A stretch of DNA of 59,812 bases from CAZCQP01 sp964500895 (GTDB lineage Bacteria; Bacillota; Clostridia; Lachnospirales; JAISER01), in the NCBI GenBank assembly GCA_964500895.1, contig CAZCQP010000012.1, positions 1 to 59,812 on the forward strand, written 5' to 3'. A program made the position numbers and the translations under genes. Within the stretch, counting starts at the first letter, position 1; each line of letters starts with the position of its first letter. The notes under the pieces were generated by a model. It was given only the letters and a program-made list of their open reading frames with translations. It searched no databases and was not told the origin of the DNA. Positions 1-8,016 of the stretch are shown one piece after another.

Positions 1-58
1 TTGCACCGCTTTTTTCAAAAAGCGGTTGGGGTTCGGGGCAAAGCCCCGAGGTTTTTGT
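1..58. repeat. Serial-hairpin intergenic repeat, partial copy C
   Basis: This stretch lies just past the stop of rarA. It holds a 10-bp perfect hairpin (ACCGCTTTTT, 5-14, with AAAAAGCGGT, 17-26) followed by a GC hairpin (CGGGGC aaa GCCCCG) and a T run. The second module and its flanks match the right ends of the two longer copies at 30103-30252 and 48615-48766. It may act as a terminator for rarA, since it lies at that gene's 3' end. The copy may extend beyond the window. Confidence 0.7.
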
Positions 59-69
59 CCAGCTACCCC

Positions 70-1395
70 TTAGCCGCCATCCCTTAACCTATGCAGGCTT
101 TCTTTAATCTTCTTCTCTACCCCGTTGTCGCTGGGTTCGTAATACCGCCGCCCCACCAACTCGTCCGGCAAATACTGCTGCGGCACGTAATTTCCGGGAA
201 AGTCGTGGGCATACAAATAAGCTTTGCCGTGCCCAAACGCTTTGGCTCCGGGATAATGGGCATCCTTCAAATGCACCGGAATGCCGGAAATTTGCACCCG
301 CTCCACATCCTGCCACGCCCGGTCTATGCTTTGAATGGCGGCGTTGCTTTTAGGGGCGCAAGCCACATAAGCCACCGCCTGTGCCAAAATGATGCGGCAT
401 TCCGGCAAGCCGATAAAATCTGTGGCAGTGGCCGCCGCTACAGCCACCTGCAAAGCGTGAGGGTCTGCGTTGCCCACATCCTCCGATGCGCAAATGACAA
501 TGCGCCTGGCCACAAACTTAGGGTCTTCCCCTGCCTTTAACATCCGGGCCAAATAATAAATGGCTGCGTCCGGGTCTGACCCTCGCATACTTTTAATAAA
601 GGCAGAAATGGTATCGTAATGGCTATCGCCCGTTTTATCGTAGTTTAAGGCCCGCTTTTGAATGCACTGCTGGGCCACCTGCAAATCAATGACAATGCGC
701 CCGTCTGTGCCCGGTTGGGTGGTAAGGGCTGCCAGTTCCAGGGCATTTAAAGCACCCCTGGCGTCCCCGGAAGCCATATCCGCCCAAAAATTTAGCGCAT
801 CTTCATCTACGTCCAAAGGCAGGGCACCCAGCCCTTTTTCTTTGTCCTGGATGGCTCGGCGCAAAATGGACACAATATGGGCAGCTTCCAAAGGCTTAAG
901 CTGAAAAATGGTAGACCGGGACAAAAGCGCCTTGTTCACTTCAAAGTAAGGGTTTTCTGTGGTAGCCCCAATGAGAATCACCGTGCCGTCCTCTACATAG
1001 GGCAACAAGGCATCCTGCTGGCTTTTGTTAAACCGGTGGATTTCATCAATAAACAAGATGGTCCGCTTCCCAGACAACCCCAAGGCATACTTGGCATCTT
1101 CCACCACGGCCTTAATGTCCTTCACCCCTGCGGTGGTGGCATTGAGCTGCACAAAGTGGCTTTTGGTGGTGGATGCAATAATTTTTGCCAGCGTGGTTTT
1201 GCCTGTACCCGGCGGGCCGTAAAGCACCAGGCTAGTGAGCTTATCGGCCAAAATGGCCCGGTACAGCAAAGTACCCTCGCCTACAATATGCTCCTGCCCC
1301 ACAAATTGCGCCAACGCTGTGGGGCGCATACGCATGGCCAGCGGGCTTTCTTTTTCCATATTTTTTTCCCGTTGAAAATCAAATAAGTCCATCAT
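70..1395 (-). CDS. rarA: Replication-associated recombination protein A (RarA/MgsA), AAA+ ATPase
   Basis: The protein is a 441-residue cytoplasmic AAA+ ATPase of the clamp-loader-like RarA/MgsA/WRNIP1 family, which acts at stalled replication forks. Visible motifs are Walker A (GPPGTGKTT, about residue 60), Walker B (ILFIDEIHRF), sensor 1 (GATTEN) and the family's C-terminal helical region with GDARGALNALE and YLARMLKAGEDPKFVARR. Length is normal for the family. The start is the first of two adjacent ATG codons; the ribosome site is weak (GTGGTGA), so a start at a later methionine is possible. It is transcribed divergently from the purine permease. The hairpin repeat at 1-58 lies at its 3' end. 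Confidence 0.96.
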   Translation of the reverse strand: MMDLFDFQREKNMEKESPLAMRMRPTALAQFVGQEHIVGEGTLLYRAILADKLTSLVLYGPPGTGKTTLAKIIASTTKSHFVQLNATTAGVKDIKAVVEDAKYALGLSGKRTILFIDEIHRFNKSQQDALLPYVEDGTVILIGATTENPYFEVNKALLSRSTIFQLKPLEAAHIVSILRRAIQDKEKGLGALPLDVDEDALNFWADMASGDARGALNALELAALTTQPGTDGRIVIDLQVAQQCIQKRALNYDKTGDSHYDTISAFIKSMRGSDPDAAIYYLARMLKAGEDPKFVARRIVICASEDVGNADPHALQVAVAAATATDFIGLPECRIILAQAVAYVACAPKSNAAIQSIDRAWQDVERVQISGIPVHLKDAHYPGAKAFGHGKAYLYAHDFPGNYVPQQYLPDELVGRRYYEPSDNGVEKKIKESLHRLRDGG

Positions 1396-1429
1396 TTCAC
1401 CACATTTTAACCCTTAACAAACTTTAGCC

Positions 1430-1458
1430 ATTATACCAAATTTTACTTGGCAATACAA
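1430..1458 (-). promoter_or_regulatory. Predicted rarA promoter
   Basis: On the minus strand a perfect TATAAT (1430-1435) is preceded by TGG, giving an extended -10. A weak -35 (TTGTAT, 1453-1458) lies 17 bp upstream. It points into rarA and sits back to back with the promoter of the permease gene. Confidence 0.6.
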
Positions 1459-1461
1459 TGG

Positions 1462-1490
1462 TTGAAAAAATTATCGAAGCATGATATAGT
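1462..1490 (+). promoter_or_regulatory. Predicted promoter of the NCS2 purine permease
   Basis: TTGAAA (1462-1467) and TATAGT (1485-1490) are separated by 17 bp, about 40 bp before the permease start. There is not enough space for a purine riboswitch in this leader and none is visible. Confidence 0.6.
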
Positions 1491-1532
1491 ATGTCCTGTT
1501 TGAAAGAATAACATAGGAGTGAGAATGCTAGC

Positions 1533-2870
1533 ATGGAAAAGTTTTTTAAGCTGAAGGAACACAACACCACAGTCAGCACCGAAGTGACTGCCGGGATTAC
1601 CACGTTTATGACGATGGCCTACATCCTCATTGTTAACCCGGATCTGCTCTCTGCTGCCGGTATGGACAGAGGGGCCGTATTTACAGCCACCGCATTGGCA
1701 GCCTGTCTGGGCACCATCCTTATGGGTCTGTTTGCCAACTACCCCTTTGCACTGGCTTCCGGCATGGGGCTTAACGCCTACTTTGCCTTTGCCGTTGCAC
1801 CCCGGTTTGGCTGGCAAGTAGCCCTTTTGGCCGTGTTTATTGAAGGTATCATCTTCTTGCTGCTTTCCCTAATTAACGTGCGGGAAGCCTTGTTTGATGC
1901 CGTACCCACCTCTTTAAAACACGCCGTCACCGTTGGTATTGGCTTGTTTATTGCATTTGTAGGCTTGCAAAGCGCCGGTGTTATCACCCAAGACCCCGTG
2001 GTAGGCGTTGCTTTGGGGGACATTACAGACATTCGGGTTATTTTAGCCATGGTGGGCATTGTGCTTACCATGATTCTGGTGGCCAAGAAAGTGAAAGGCG
2101 CATTGTTTTTTGGCATCATCGGCACTTACGCCATTGGCCTTGTGTGCCAAATGGTGGGCATTTACGTGCCTAACCCAGAAATTGGCATTTACAGCCTGTA
2201 CCCCTCCGGCTTCATCATGATGCCTCCTTCCATTGCAGAAATCAACTTGTTTTCCGCTTTTAAAACAGGCGTATTTACAGACATTAAGTTTTTAGACTTA
2301 GCCGTGGTGGTTTTTGCTTTCCTGTTTGTGGACTTGTTCGATACCATCGGCACACTGATTGGTGTTTCCATGAAAGCCGGTTTTGTGGACAAAAACGGCA
2401 AGCTGCCTAAGCTGAAACAAGCACTGCTGGCAGACGCTGTGGGCACCGCTGTAGGCGCTATGCTGGGTACCTCCACCGTTACCACCTATGTGGAAAGTGC
2501 ATCCGGCGTAACAGAAGGCGGACGTACCGGCTTAACCGCCATGGTCACTGCTGGTCTGTTTTTCCTTGCCCTGTTCTTCTCACCTATTTTTTCCGTTATC
2601 CCGGCTTTTGCCACCGCTCCGGCGCTGGTGATGGTGGGCGTGTTTATGGCTGAATCTGTAGGCAAAATTGAGTTTGGCGACTTCACCGAAGCCATCCCTG
2701 CTTTCCTGGCATTCACCATGATGCCTTTAACCTACAGCATCTCCAACGGTTTAATTTTCGGCGTTATCAGCTATGTCATCATCAAGCTGTTGACGGGCCG
2801 TTCAAAAGATGTTAATATTGTAATGATATTAATGGCTATACTGTTCTTCTTTGCCTTAATATTCAATTAA
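1533..2870 (+). CDS. NCS2 family (AzgA-type) purine permease
   Basis: This is a 445-residue polytopic membrane protein of the AzgA branch of NCS2 nucleobase transporters (PbuG/PbuO/AdeQ type), which import hypoxanthine, guanine or adenine. Recognisable stretches are the N-terminal EVTAGITTFMTMAYIL, the ASGMGLNAYFAF segment and the VDLFDTIGTLIGV signature, with many hydrophobic helices through to the C terminus. An AGGAG site lies about 14 bp before the ATG, a little far. It precedes the ZTP-controlled purH gene, which fits a purine supply context. Substrate within the AzgA group cannot be told from sequence. Confidence 0.93.
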   Translation: MEKFFKLKEHNTTVSTEVTAGITTFMTMAYILIVNPDLLSAAGMDRGAVFTATALAACLGTILMGLFANYPFALASGMGLNAYFAFAVAPRFGWQVALLAVFIEGIIFLLLSLINVREALFDAVPTSLKHAVTVGIGLFIAFVGLQSAGVITQDPVVGVALGDITDIRVILAMVGIVLTMILVAKKVKGALFFGIIGTYAIGLVCQMVGIYVPNPEIGIYSLYPSGFIMMPPSIAEINLFSAFKTGVFTDIKFLDLAVVVFAFLFVDLFDTIGTLIGVSMKAGFVDKNGKLPKLKQALLADAVGTAVGAMLGTSTVTTYVESASGVTEGGRTGLTAMVTAGLFFLALFFSPIFSVIPAFATAPALVMVGVFMAESVGKIEFGDFTEAIPAFLAFTMMPLTYSISNGLIFGVISYVIIKLLTGRSKDVNIVMILMAILFFFALIFN

Positions 2871-2892
2871 TTTAAAAATCATACTGTTTTGC

Positions 2893-3145
2893 ATAACTGG
2901 CGGAAGTGGACAAACCACAGGGAGTGCAAAATAAAGAACCTATGCAATAGTCATAACGAAGTCAATTTGTGAGGATTTTTTCGTAGTACAAGGAGGCGGT
3001 GACGACGCATAATAAAACCTATTATGCTAGGAGCCGCAGACGCAGTAATACGAAAAAATACCGCAAAGTGACGAGATTGCTTACTATTGGATAGGTTCAT
3101 AGCCGACCGCCTGGGCAAATGTTATTTGTTCAGGCGGTCTTTTTG
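2893..3145 (+). promoter_or_regulatory. ZTP (pfl) riboswitch with unusually long linker, upstream of purH
   Basis: The 5' subdomain (2896-2930) shows the ZTP hallmarks: ACTGGCGG, a GTGG/CCAC hairpin and GGGAG. The 3' subdomain (CCGCCTGGGCA, 3107-3117) is the family's characteristic ligand and pseudoknot segment. The motif sits in front of purH, whose substrate AICAR is directly related to the ligand (ZMP/ZTP). About 175 nt separate the two parts. The linker closes with a long helix (2936-2951 with 3083-3098, one mismatch) and contains further stems: 2975-2985 with 3049-3059, and 3007-3014 with 3020-3027. Ligand binding should stop the downstream terminator from forming, since both use the same CCGCCTG bases. 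Confidence 0.9.
3105..3145 (+). terminator. Riboswitch-controlled intrinsic terminator before purH
   Basis: GACCGCCTG (3105-3113) pairs perfectly with CAGGCGGTC (3131-3139), followed by a T run. The 5' arm overlaps the ZTP 3' subdomain, so termination and ligand binding are mutually exclusive in the usual way for this riboswitch class. Confidence 0.9.
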
Positions 3146-3177
3146 TATTATTTTGAAAGCAAACTGAGGAGGAATGG

Positions 3178-4743
3178 ATGATGAAACGAGCACTTTTAAG
3201 CGTGTGGGACAAAACCGGGGTGGTGGATTTTGCCACAAAACTGCACGGCTTGGGTTACGAGCTGTTGTCTACCGGGGGCACCCACAAAGCGTTGGAAGAA
3301 GCGGGGCTGCCTGTAACGGCGGTGTCTGATGTCACCGGTTTTCCAGAATGTTTAGACGGTCGGGTAAAAACGCTGCACCCTGCGATTATGGGCGGGCTTT
3401 TGGCCATGCGGGGCAATGAGGCCCATATGGAGCAGCTTTCCAAGCTGGAAATTGCCCCCATTGACCTCTTAGTGTGCAACTTATACCCTTTTAAACAAAC
3501 GGTGTTAAAACCCGGTGTCACCTTCCAGGAAGCCATTGAAAACATAGACATTGGCGGCCCTTCCATGTTACGGGCAGCGGCCAAAAACCACCAAGACGTG
3601 GCCGTCATTACAGACCCTGCAGACTATGATGCAGTGATTGCCGCCATTGAACAAGAAGGCCAACCCGGCGCTGCTTTAAAGCGGACACTGGCGGCCAAAG
3701 TTTTTGCCCACACCGCCCATTACGACTGCCTCATTGCCGAATATTTGGCGGATTTTGCCCAACTGGAAGCCTTCCCCCAAGTGATGACCATGACCTTTGA
3801 AAAAGCCCAAGACATGCGCTACGGGGAAAACCCACACCAAAACGCCGCTTATTATACGTCTGTGTTCAAAGAAAAAGGGGCATTGGCCAACAGTGTGCAA
3901 CTCCATGGCAAACCCTTGTCCTTTAATAACATTAACGACACCCAAGGTGCCCTGGCCCTTTTAAAAGAGTTTGATGAACCCACCGTGGTGGCCGTTAAAC
4001 ATGCCACCCCTTGCGGCGTGGGCAGTGCCGATGCCATTTATGACGCTTACATGAAAGCCTACGAAGCGGACAAGCTTTCCATTTTCGGGGGCATTGTAGC
4101 CGCCAACAGGCCCATTGATGCCCCAACCGCAAAAGCCATCCATGAAATCTTTGTGGAAATTGTCATTGCTCCTGGGTTTGACCAAGATGCGTTAGATATT
4201 TTAACCCAAAAGAAAAATATCCGGCTGTTACAGCTTGAGGACATTCAAGCCAAAGCCGAAAAAGAGCTGGATATGAAGAAAGTATCTGGGGGGCTTTTGT
4301 TGCAGGAAGCAGACAATTGCTTGCTGCCGGAAGGCTTTGAACCCTTGGAAGCCATTGTGAGCGACATTAAACCCACACCCCAAGAGCTGGAAGATTTGCA
4401 ATTCGCACTGAAAATTGTGAAACACGCCAAGTCCAACGCCATTGTGCTTGCCAAAAACAAGCAGTCTGTGGGCATTGGCGGCGGGCAAGTGAACCGGCTG
4501 TGGGCCACCAAACAGGCCATTGAGCACGGCATGGAATTACTGGGAGAGGATTTTGTGAAAGGAGCGGTGCTGGCCTCCGACGGGTTCTTCCCCTTTGCAG
4601 ATTGTGTGGAGGAAGCGGCCAAAGCAGGCATCACCGCCATTGTTCAGCCGGGAGGCTCTATGAACGACCAGCTGTCCGTAGAGGCTTGCAAGAAACATCA
4701 ATTGGCCATGATGGTTTCCAACATGCGCCACTTTAAACATTAA
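3178..4743 (+). CDS. purH: Bifunctional AICAR transformylase / IMP cyclohydrolase
   Basis: PurH carries out the last two steps of IMP synthesis: formylation of AICAR with 10-formyl-THF, then ring closure. The 521-residue length is typical. The N-terminal MGS-like cyclohydrolase domain (about 1-190) shows LLSTGGTHKALEEAGLPV and GRVKTLHPAIMGGLL. The transformylase domain shows the RYGENPHQNAA motif, the KHATPCGVG catalytic Lys-His region and FGGIVAANRPID, and it ends in VSNMRHFKH. AGGAGG (3167-3172) fits either of two tandem ATGs; the first gives the family-like MMKRALLSV start. It is controlled by the ZTP riboswitch. Its 3' end overlaps the convergent DUF4364 gene by about 10 bp. Confidence 0.97.
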   Translation: MMKRALLSVWDKTGVVDFATKLHGLGYELLSTGGTHKALEEAGLPVTAVSDVTGFPECLDGRVKTLHPAIMGGLLAMRGNEAHMEQLSKLEIAPIDLLVCNLYPFKQTVLKPGVTFQEAIENIDIGGPSMLRAAAKNHQDVAVITDPADYDAVIAAIEQEGQPGAALKRTLAAKVFAHTAHYDCLIAEYLADFAQLEAFPQVMTMTFEKAQDMRYGENPHQNAAYYTSVFKEKGALANSVQLHGKPLSFNNINDTQGALALLKEFDEPTVVAVKHATPCGVGSADAIYDAYMKAYEADKLSIFGGIVAANRPIDAPTAKAIHEIFVEIVIAPGFDQDALDILTQKKNIRLLQLEDIQAKAEKELDMKKVSGGLLLQEADNCLLPEGFEPLEAIVSDIKPTPQELEDLQFALKIVKHAKSNAIVLAKNKQSVGIGGGQVNRLWATKQAIEHGMELLGEDFVKGAVLASDGFFPFADCVEEAAKAGITAIVQPGGSMNDQLSVEACKKHQLAMMVSNMRHFKH

Positions 4744-5365
4744 AATCCGAAATGTCCGGCCCTTCTTGCTCGGCTTCCTCGTCATCACGGACGGCGGGCT
4801 GGGCAAGTTGGGCTATAATATTGCCGTAAAGGCTGTTCACATCTTTTTTCCATTTATTGCAAATGAGCTTGGCCTGTTCCCGGCTAACCACAGACACATT
4901 AATTTCCATCAGCATGGTTTCGTCTTCGTAAATGCCGCACTTCACAATAAAGTCGTTGTTGCCGTGGTCGTAAAAATAATTGGCGGTAATTTCAAAGTCT
5001 TTTTTCACTGCCCGGTGATTGTCTGCCACATATTTGTTAATGCGGTTGCGCACGTCTGTGGGGATGTGCCGCTCGAAATATTCCAGCGTCACCAGCCCTT
5101 CTTCGGTCATCACATAACGGGATGTATTGTTGTCCTGAGATTTATCCAAGTACCCAGAAGAAACCATTTCCGCCAGCACTTGTTGCAAGCCGAAATAGTT
5201 CATAAAGTTTTCTTCCAGGGCAAACTGGGAAATTTGGGCATTGGTTAAGGGCAGGTCCATTTTATCTATAAAATACATTAAAAGCAGTTTGTGCTCTACC
5301 TGGGCATAGGTTTCCCCGTGGGTATTCCTGGGGGAAGGGTTTTGCTGATTGGGCACGGGATTCAC
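4733..5365 (-). CDS. DUF4364 family protein
   Basis: This 210-residue protein matches the DUF4364 pattern known from Clostridia: an N-terminal winged-helix-like region (LLLMYFIDKMDLPLTNAQISQF, then a Y/F-rich segment and GYLDK, T/S-RYVMTEEG) followed by a mixed alpha/beta C-terminal part. Members are annotated as possible DNA-binding proteins but no function is established. No membrane segment is seen. It is convergent with purH (overlapping stops) and divergent from the chaperone operon; the large palindrome at 5387-5526 lies just upstream of its start. A C-terminal acidic tail (DDEEAEQEGPD) is present. Confidence 0.85.
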   Translation of the reverse strand: MNPVPNQQNPSPRNTHGETYAQVEHKLLLMYFIDKMDLPLTNAQISQFALEENFMNYFGLQQVLAEMVSSGYLDKSQDNNTSRYVMTEEGLVTLEYFERHIPTDVRNRINKYVADNHRAVKKDFEITANYFYDHGNNDFIVKCGIYEDETMLMEINVSVVSREQAKLICNKWKKDVNSLYGNIIAQLAQPAVRDDEEAEQEGPDISDFNV

Positions 5366-5386
5366 CTCTTATAACTCTGTTTGGCA

Positions 5387-5526
5387 GTGTTTGAAAATTC
5401 ATAATCAATGGGTTTTAACCAATATACTGGGTGGGAAAGCGTTTAAATGCACTTGAACCACGTTCATTTAAACGCTTTCCCTGCCATAAAAAGGTTAAAA
5501 CCCTTACAAAATGATTTTTCAAACAC
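5387..5526. repeat. 140-bp nested palindrome (three stacked inverted repeats)
   Basis: Three inverted repeats are nested around one centre. The outer arms are GTGTTTGAAAA (5387-5397) and TTTTCAAACAC (5516-5526). The middle arms are GGGTTTTAACC and GGTTAAAACCC. The inner arms are GGGAAAGCGTTTAAATG and CATTTAAACGCTTTCCC, a perfect 17 bp. TTGGCAG occurs as a direct repeat just outside (5381-5387 and 5545-5551). The region 5366-5789 has no gene; apart from this element and the operon promoter I see nothing else in it. The inner module shares GGGTGGGAA...TTTCC flanks with a hairpin at 38796-38829. Confidence 0.85.
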
Positions 5527-5690
5527 GCCCTAGACGGGCGCAACTTGGCAGTCTATACGATACTATAGCAATTTATAGCTGTTTAGTCAAGCAGACAGAA
5601 CCACTGGATTATAAAATTCCTTATTTTTTTCTGTTTTACCGCCACCAACCGCCCTTTTGTCGGCCCTGTGGGGAAAGGGTCTAAAAATGG

Positions 5691-5720
5691 TTGATAATCC
5701 CATAACAACAGTGTTATAAT
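5691..5720 (+). promoter_or_regulatory. Predicted promoter of the Hsp70/DUF5717 operon
   Basis: TTGATA (5691-5696) and a perfect TATAAT (5715-5720), separated by 18 bp, lie 70 bp before the first gene of the nine-gene operon. No other convincing promoter was seen between the operon genes, which are mostly 3-35 bp apart. Confidence 0.65.
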
Positions 5721-5789
5721 TAAAAATGAACGGGTTTCACAACCCTTTCTTTCATTTTGTTTACAACTGTTTATTGGAGAATGCCTACC

Positions 5790-6818
5790 ATGACTGCACT
5801 GTTTAACTTATTAAATATGCCGGAAAATCAAGCCATTGTGGCTTGGGTGTTTGCTGGCCTGGCCGTTTTTGCTTTGCTGCTGCGTGGGGTGGTGTATACG
5901 GGTTATCAAAGCCAGCTTGTGCTTTTTAGGCTAAACGCCAAAGATGCCCCCGGCCGTTCCGTGCTGAAAGACACCAAATGCCCCCTGCTGAACCGGGTGG
6001 TGCAGGAATATGCCCAAACCGCCACAAAAATAGGCGGCAGGTTACCCGCCGGGGATGTGGTGGCCCGCCATGTGCGCAAGCTGCATGTGGCTTGGTTTAG
6101 CTTGGAAGGTATGGGCCGCTTTACAGAAAGCTTGGCCCAAGGGCTCTTGTTTATGGGGCTTTTGTTTGCCCTGGTGTTCACCGCATACACCCAGTTTTAC
6201 GCCGTCATCACCGCCAGCTTCTTTGTGTTGGACAAGCTGTTGGCTGTGCCTTTTGATTTTCACCTGGCCAAAACCAAGCTGCAAGACGAAATGACCGCCT
6301 TTGTAGACCGGGAAGTAGGCCGGCTTTACACCGGGGACATGCATACCGCCGTCACCCGGCTAACCGAAACTTTATCTGCCGCCATGACCGCCCAAACCGG
6401 GGCCATGACGGCTTCCATTGCCAAACTGGGGCAAGATATAACGGGGACACTGCAACTTTCCATGCAGGAAATAGCCAAAAGTGTGCAAACCCGGGATGAA
6501 CACCATGAAGCAGTGGCCAAACAGCTGGAATACATGGCCAAGAACCAACAATTGCTGGAAGAATCTTTAACCCGCTACGAAGAAAGCTTAACCCAAGTGG
6601 CCCAAAAACTGGGGGACGGCTTGGGCACCATGGTGGACTTTCACATGCAAAACAGCTTTAAAAGCGTGAACGAACAATTGCGGCAAAACATTGCGGCCAT
6701 TTCCGGCAGCAACCAGGACGTGCTGCAAAAACTAAGCGGGCTGTTTGAGGCGCTAACGGCCCAAAGCCAGCAGGAAACCCAAGCGTTTATCAGCTTGAAG
6801 CAGCAACTGGAGAGGTGA
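5790..6818 (+). CDS. MotA/TolQ/ExbB-like membrane protein with long coiled-coil tail
   Basis: The product is 342 residues from the ATG at 5790, which has GGAGA at a good distance; upstream in-frame starts lack one. It has one hydrophobic helix near the N terminus (about 10-33), a roughly 75-residue soluble loop, then a hydrophobic pair (about 112-155, GLLFMGLLFALVFTAYTQF...) and a long polar, Gln/Glu/Ala-rich helical tail (about 175-342) with probable coiled coil. This topology resembles MotA/TolQ/ExbB proton-channel subunits, but the assignment is by topology only. It opens the chaperone operon, 10 bp before the next gene, and could be its membrane anchor or energising unit. No MotB/TolR/OmpA-like partner is encoded in the window. 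Confidence 0.6.
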   Translation: MTALFNLLNMPENQAIVAWVFAGLAVFALLLRGVVYTGYQSQLVLFRLNAKDAPGRSVLKDTKCPLLNRVVQEYAQTATKIGGRLPAGDVVARHVRKLHVAWFSLEGMGRFTESLAQGLLFMGLLFALVFTAYTQFYAVITASFFVLDKLLAVPFDFHLAKTKLQDEMTAFVDREVGRLYTGDMHTAVTRLTETLSAAMTAQTGAMTASIAKLGQDITGTLQLSMQEIAKSVQTRDEHHEAVAKQLEYMAKNQQLLEESLTRYEESLTQVAQKLGDGLGTMVDFHMQNSFKSVNEQLRQNIAAISGSNQDVLQKLSGLFEALTAQSQQETQAFISLKQQLER

Positions 6819-6828
6819 GTGGTGCGTT

Positions 6829-8013
6829 ATGGATTTCATTGAGCAGCTGGAATATCCCTTGCCCATCCTTCGGGCTGGGCTAGACCAATTAACGGTGGAA
6901 ACCACCTTGTCCGGCACCACAGGCAGCTTTACCGTTGAAAACATAGGGGGCGGCGTGCTGGAAGGCAGCGTCATGTCCCATAACCCTTGCTTGCGTTTTA
7001 ACCAAGAACGGTTTAAAGGCAACCGGCTCACCTTGTCTTACCACATTCAGCCCACCGGCTACCGGCTGGGGGAAGTGATGCGCACCAGCCTGGTGCTAAT
7101 GACCAACGGTGGCGAAAAAACAGTGCCCGTCACGGTACGCATTTTGCCCCCTGCCCTGCTCACCGAAGAAGGGCTGGAGCTGTCTTGCTTAAAAGAATTT
7201 GCTGCATATGCCCAGCAGGAAGGCAACCGGCGCAAAGGGGCGGTTTTGTTTGCATCTTCTGCCTTTTTGCCTTGGCTTATGCAGCTGGGCTTTGAACAGC
7301 CGGATTTATACACTTTCATCAACCAGGATGATAACAAAGAACGGGCACTTTACAACTTTCTATATGCCAACGGGTTGGTGGGCAAACCCCTTTTAACATG
7401 CCAAAACCCCCGCATCATCATTGAAGTGCTGCCCAATGTGCTGGAAATGCTCACCGGGCGGGTGGAAATTGTGAAATCCGGGTGGGGGTTCGTGGCGGAA
7501 GAACTGGTAATGCCCTCTGAAACGGAATGCCCTTGGCTGGACGTTGCCCCCAAAAAACTGACCATGGCGGACTTTGACGGCATAGATTCCGCTTTGCTCA
7601 CATACAGAATCAACACCGGCCGTTTATCCGGCGGAATTCAAACCGCCTGTGTCAAGCTGGGGGATGTGTCCCTGCGTTTTGAGGTGCGGCGGCAAAAAGC
7701 TTTTCATTGCAGCCTTTCCCAACCCTTTTTCGGCTTTGACGACACGGGACTTTTGTGCTTTGAAAACCGGCTGGGCAAGCCGGTGAACGTGGTGGTGTCG
7801 GCTTCCGAAAACTTCATTAAGCTTCAACAAGAGCGTTTTGCTGTGAAAGAGCAAACCAAAATTCCCGTTTCCTTCCGTTTACCCGCCTTGCTTTCTGCCC
7901 AGCGGGCCATGAAACGGTTGCCCCCCTTAACCGGGCTGATTCATGTGAAAGCCGTGCGCGGGGATTTTATATATGAAAAAACACTAAAGGTCACTGTAGG
8001 GGACAGATTATAA
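6829..8013 (+). CDS. DUF5717 N-terminal-like protein
   Basis: This is a 394-residue soluble protein, rich in beta-strand patterns. Its start (GSFTVENIGGGVLEGSVMSHNPCLRF, then LTLSYHIQPTGYRLGEVMRTSLVLMTNGG) resembles the N-terminal module of clostridial DUF5717 proteins, a probable beta-sandwich with a conserved GSFTV-N-GG pattern. A second similar module seems to begin about residue 210 (IVKSGWGFVAEELVMPS). In DUF5717 proteins this module and the helical part are usually one chain, as I recall; here they are two genes 3 bp apart. Function unknown. Position in the operon suggests a partner of the Hsp70 proteins. Confidence 0.65.
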   Translation: MDFIEQLEYPLPILRAGLDQLTVETTLSGTTGSFTVENIGGGVLEGSVMSHNPCLRFNQERFKGNRLTLSYHIQPTGYRLGEVMRTSLVLMTNGGEKTVPVTVRILPPALLTEEGLELSCLKEFAAYAQQEGNRRKGAVLFASSAFLPWLMQLGFEQPDLYTFINQDDNKERALYNFLYANGLVGKPLLTCQNPRIIIEVLPNVLEMLTGRVEIVKSGWGFVAEELVMPSETECPWLDVAPKKLTMADFDGIDSALLTYRINTGRLSGGIQTACVKLGDVSLRFEVRRQKAFHCSLSQPFFGFDDTGLLCFENRLGKPVNVVVSASENFIKLQQERFAVKEQTKIPVSFRLPALLSAQRAMKRLPPLTGLIHVKAVRGDFIYEKTLKVTVGDRL

Positions 8014-8016
8014 ACC

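Noticed and set aside
1491..1532. Purine riboswitch in front of the NCS2 permease
   Set aside because: The leader is only about 40 bp after the promoter, too short for the aptamer, and no P2/P3 loop sequences are seen.
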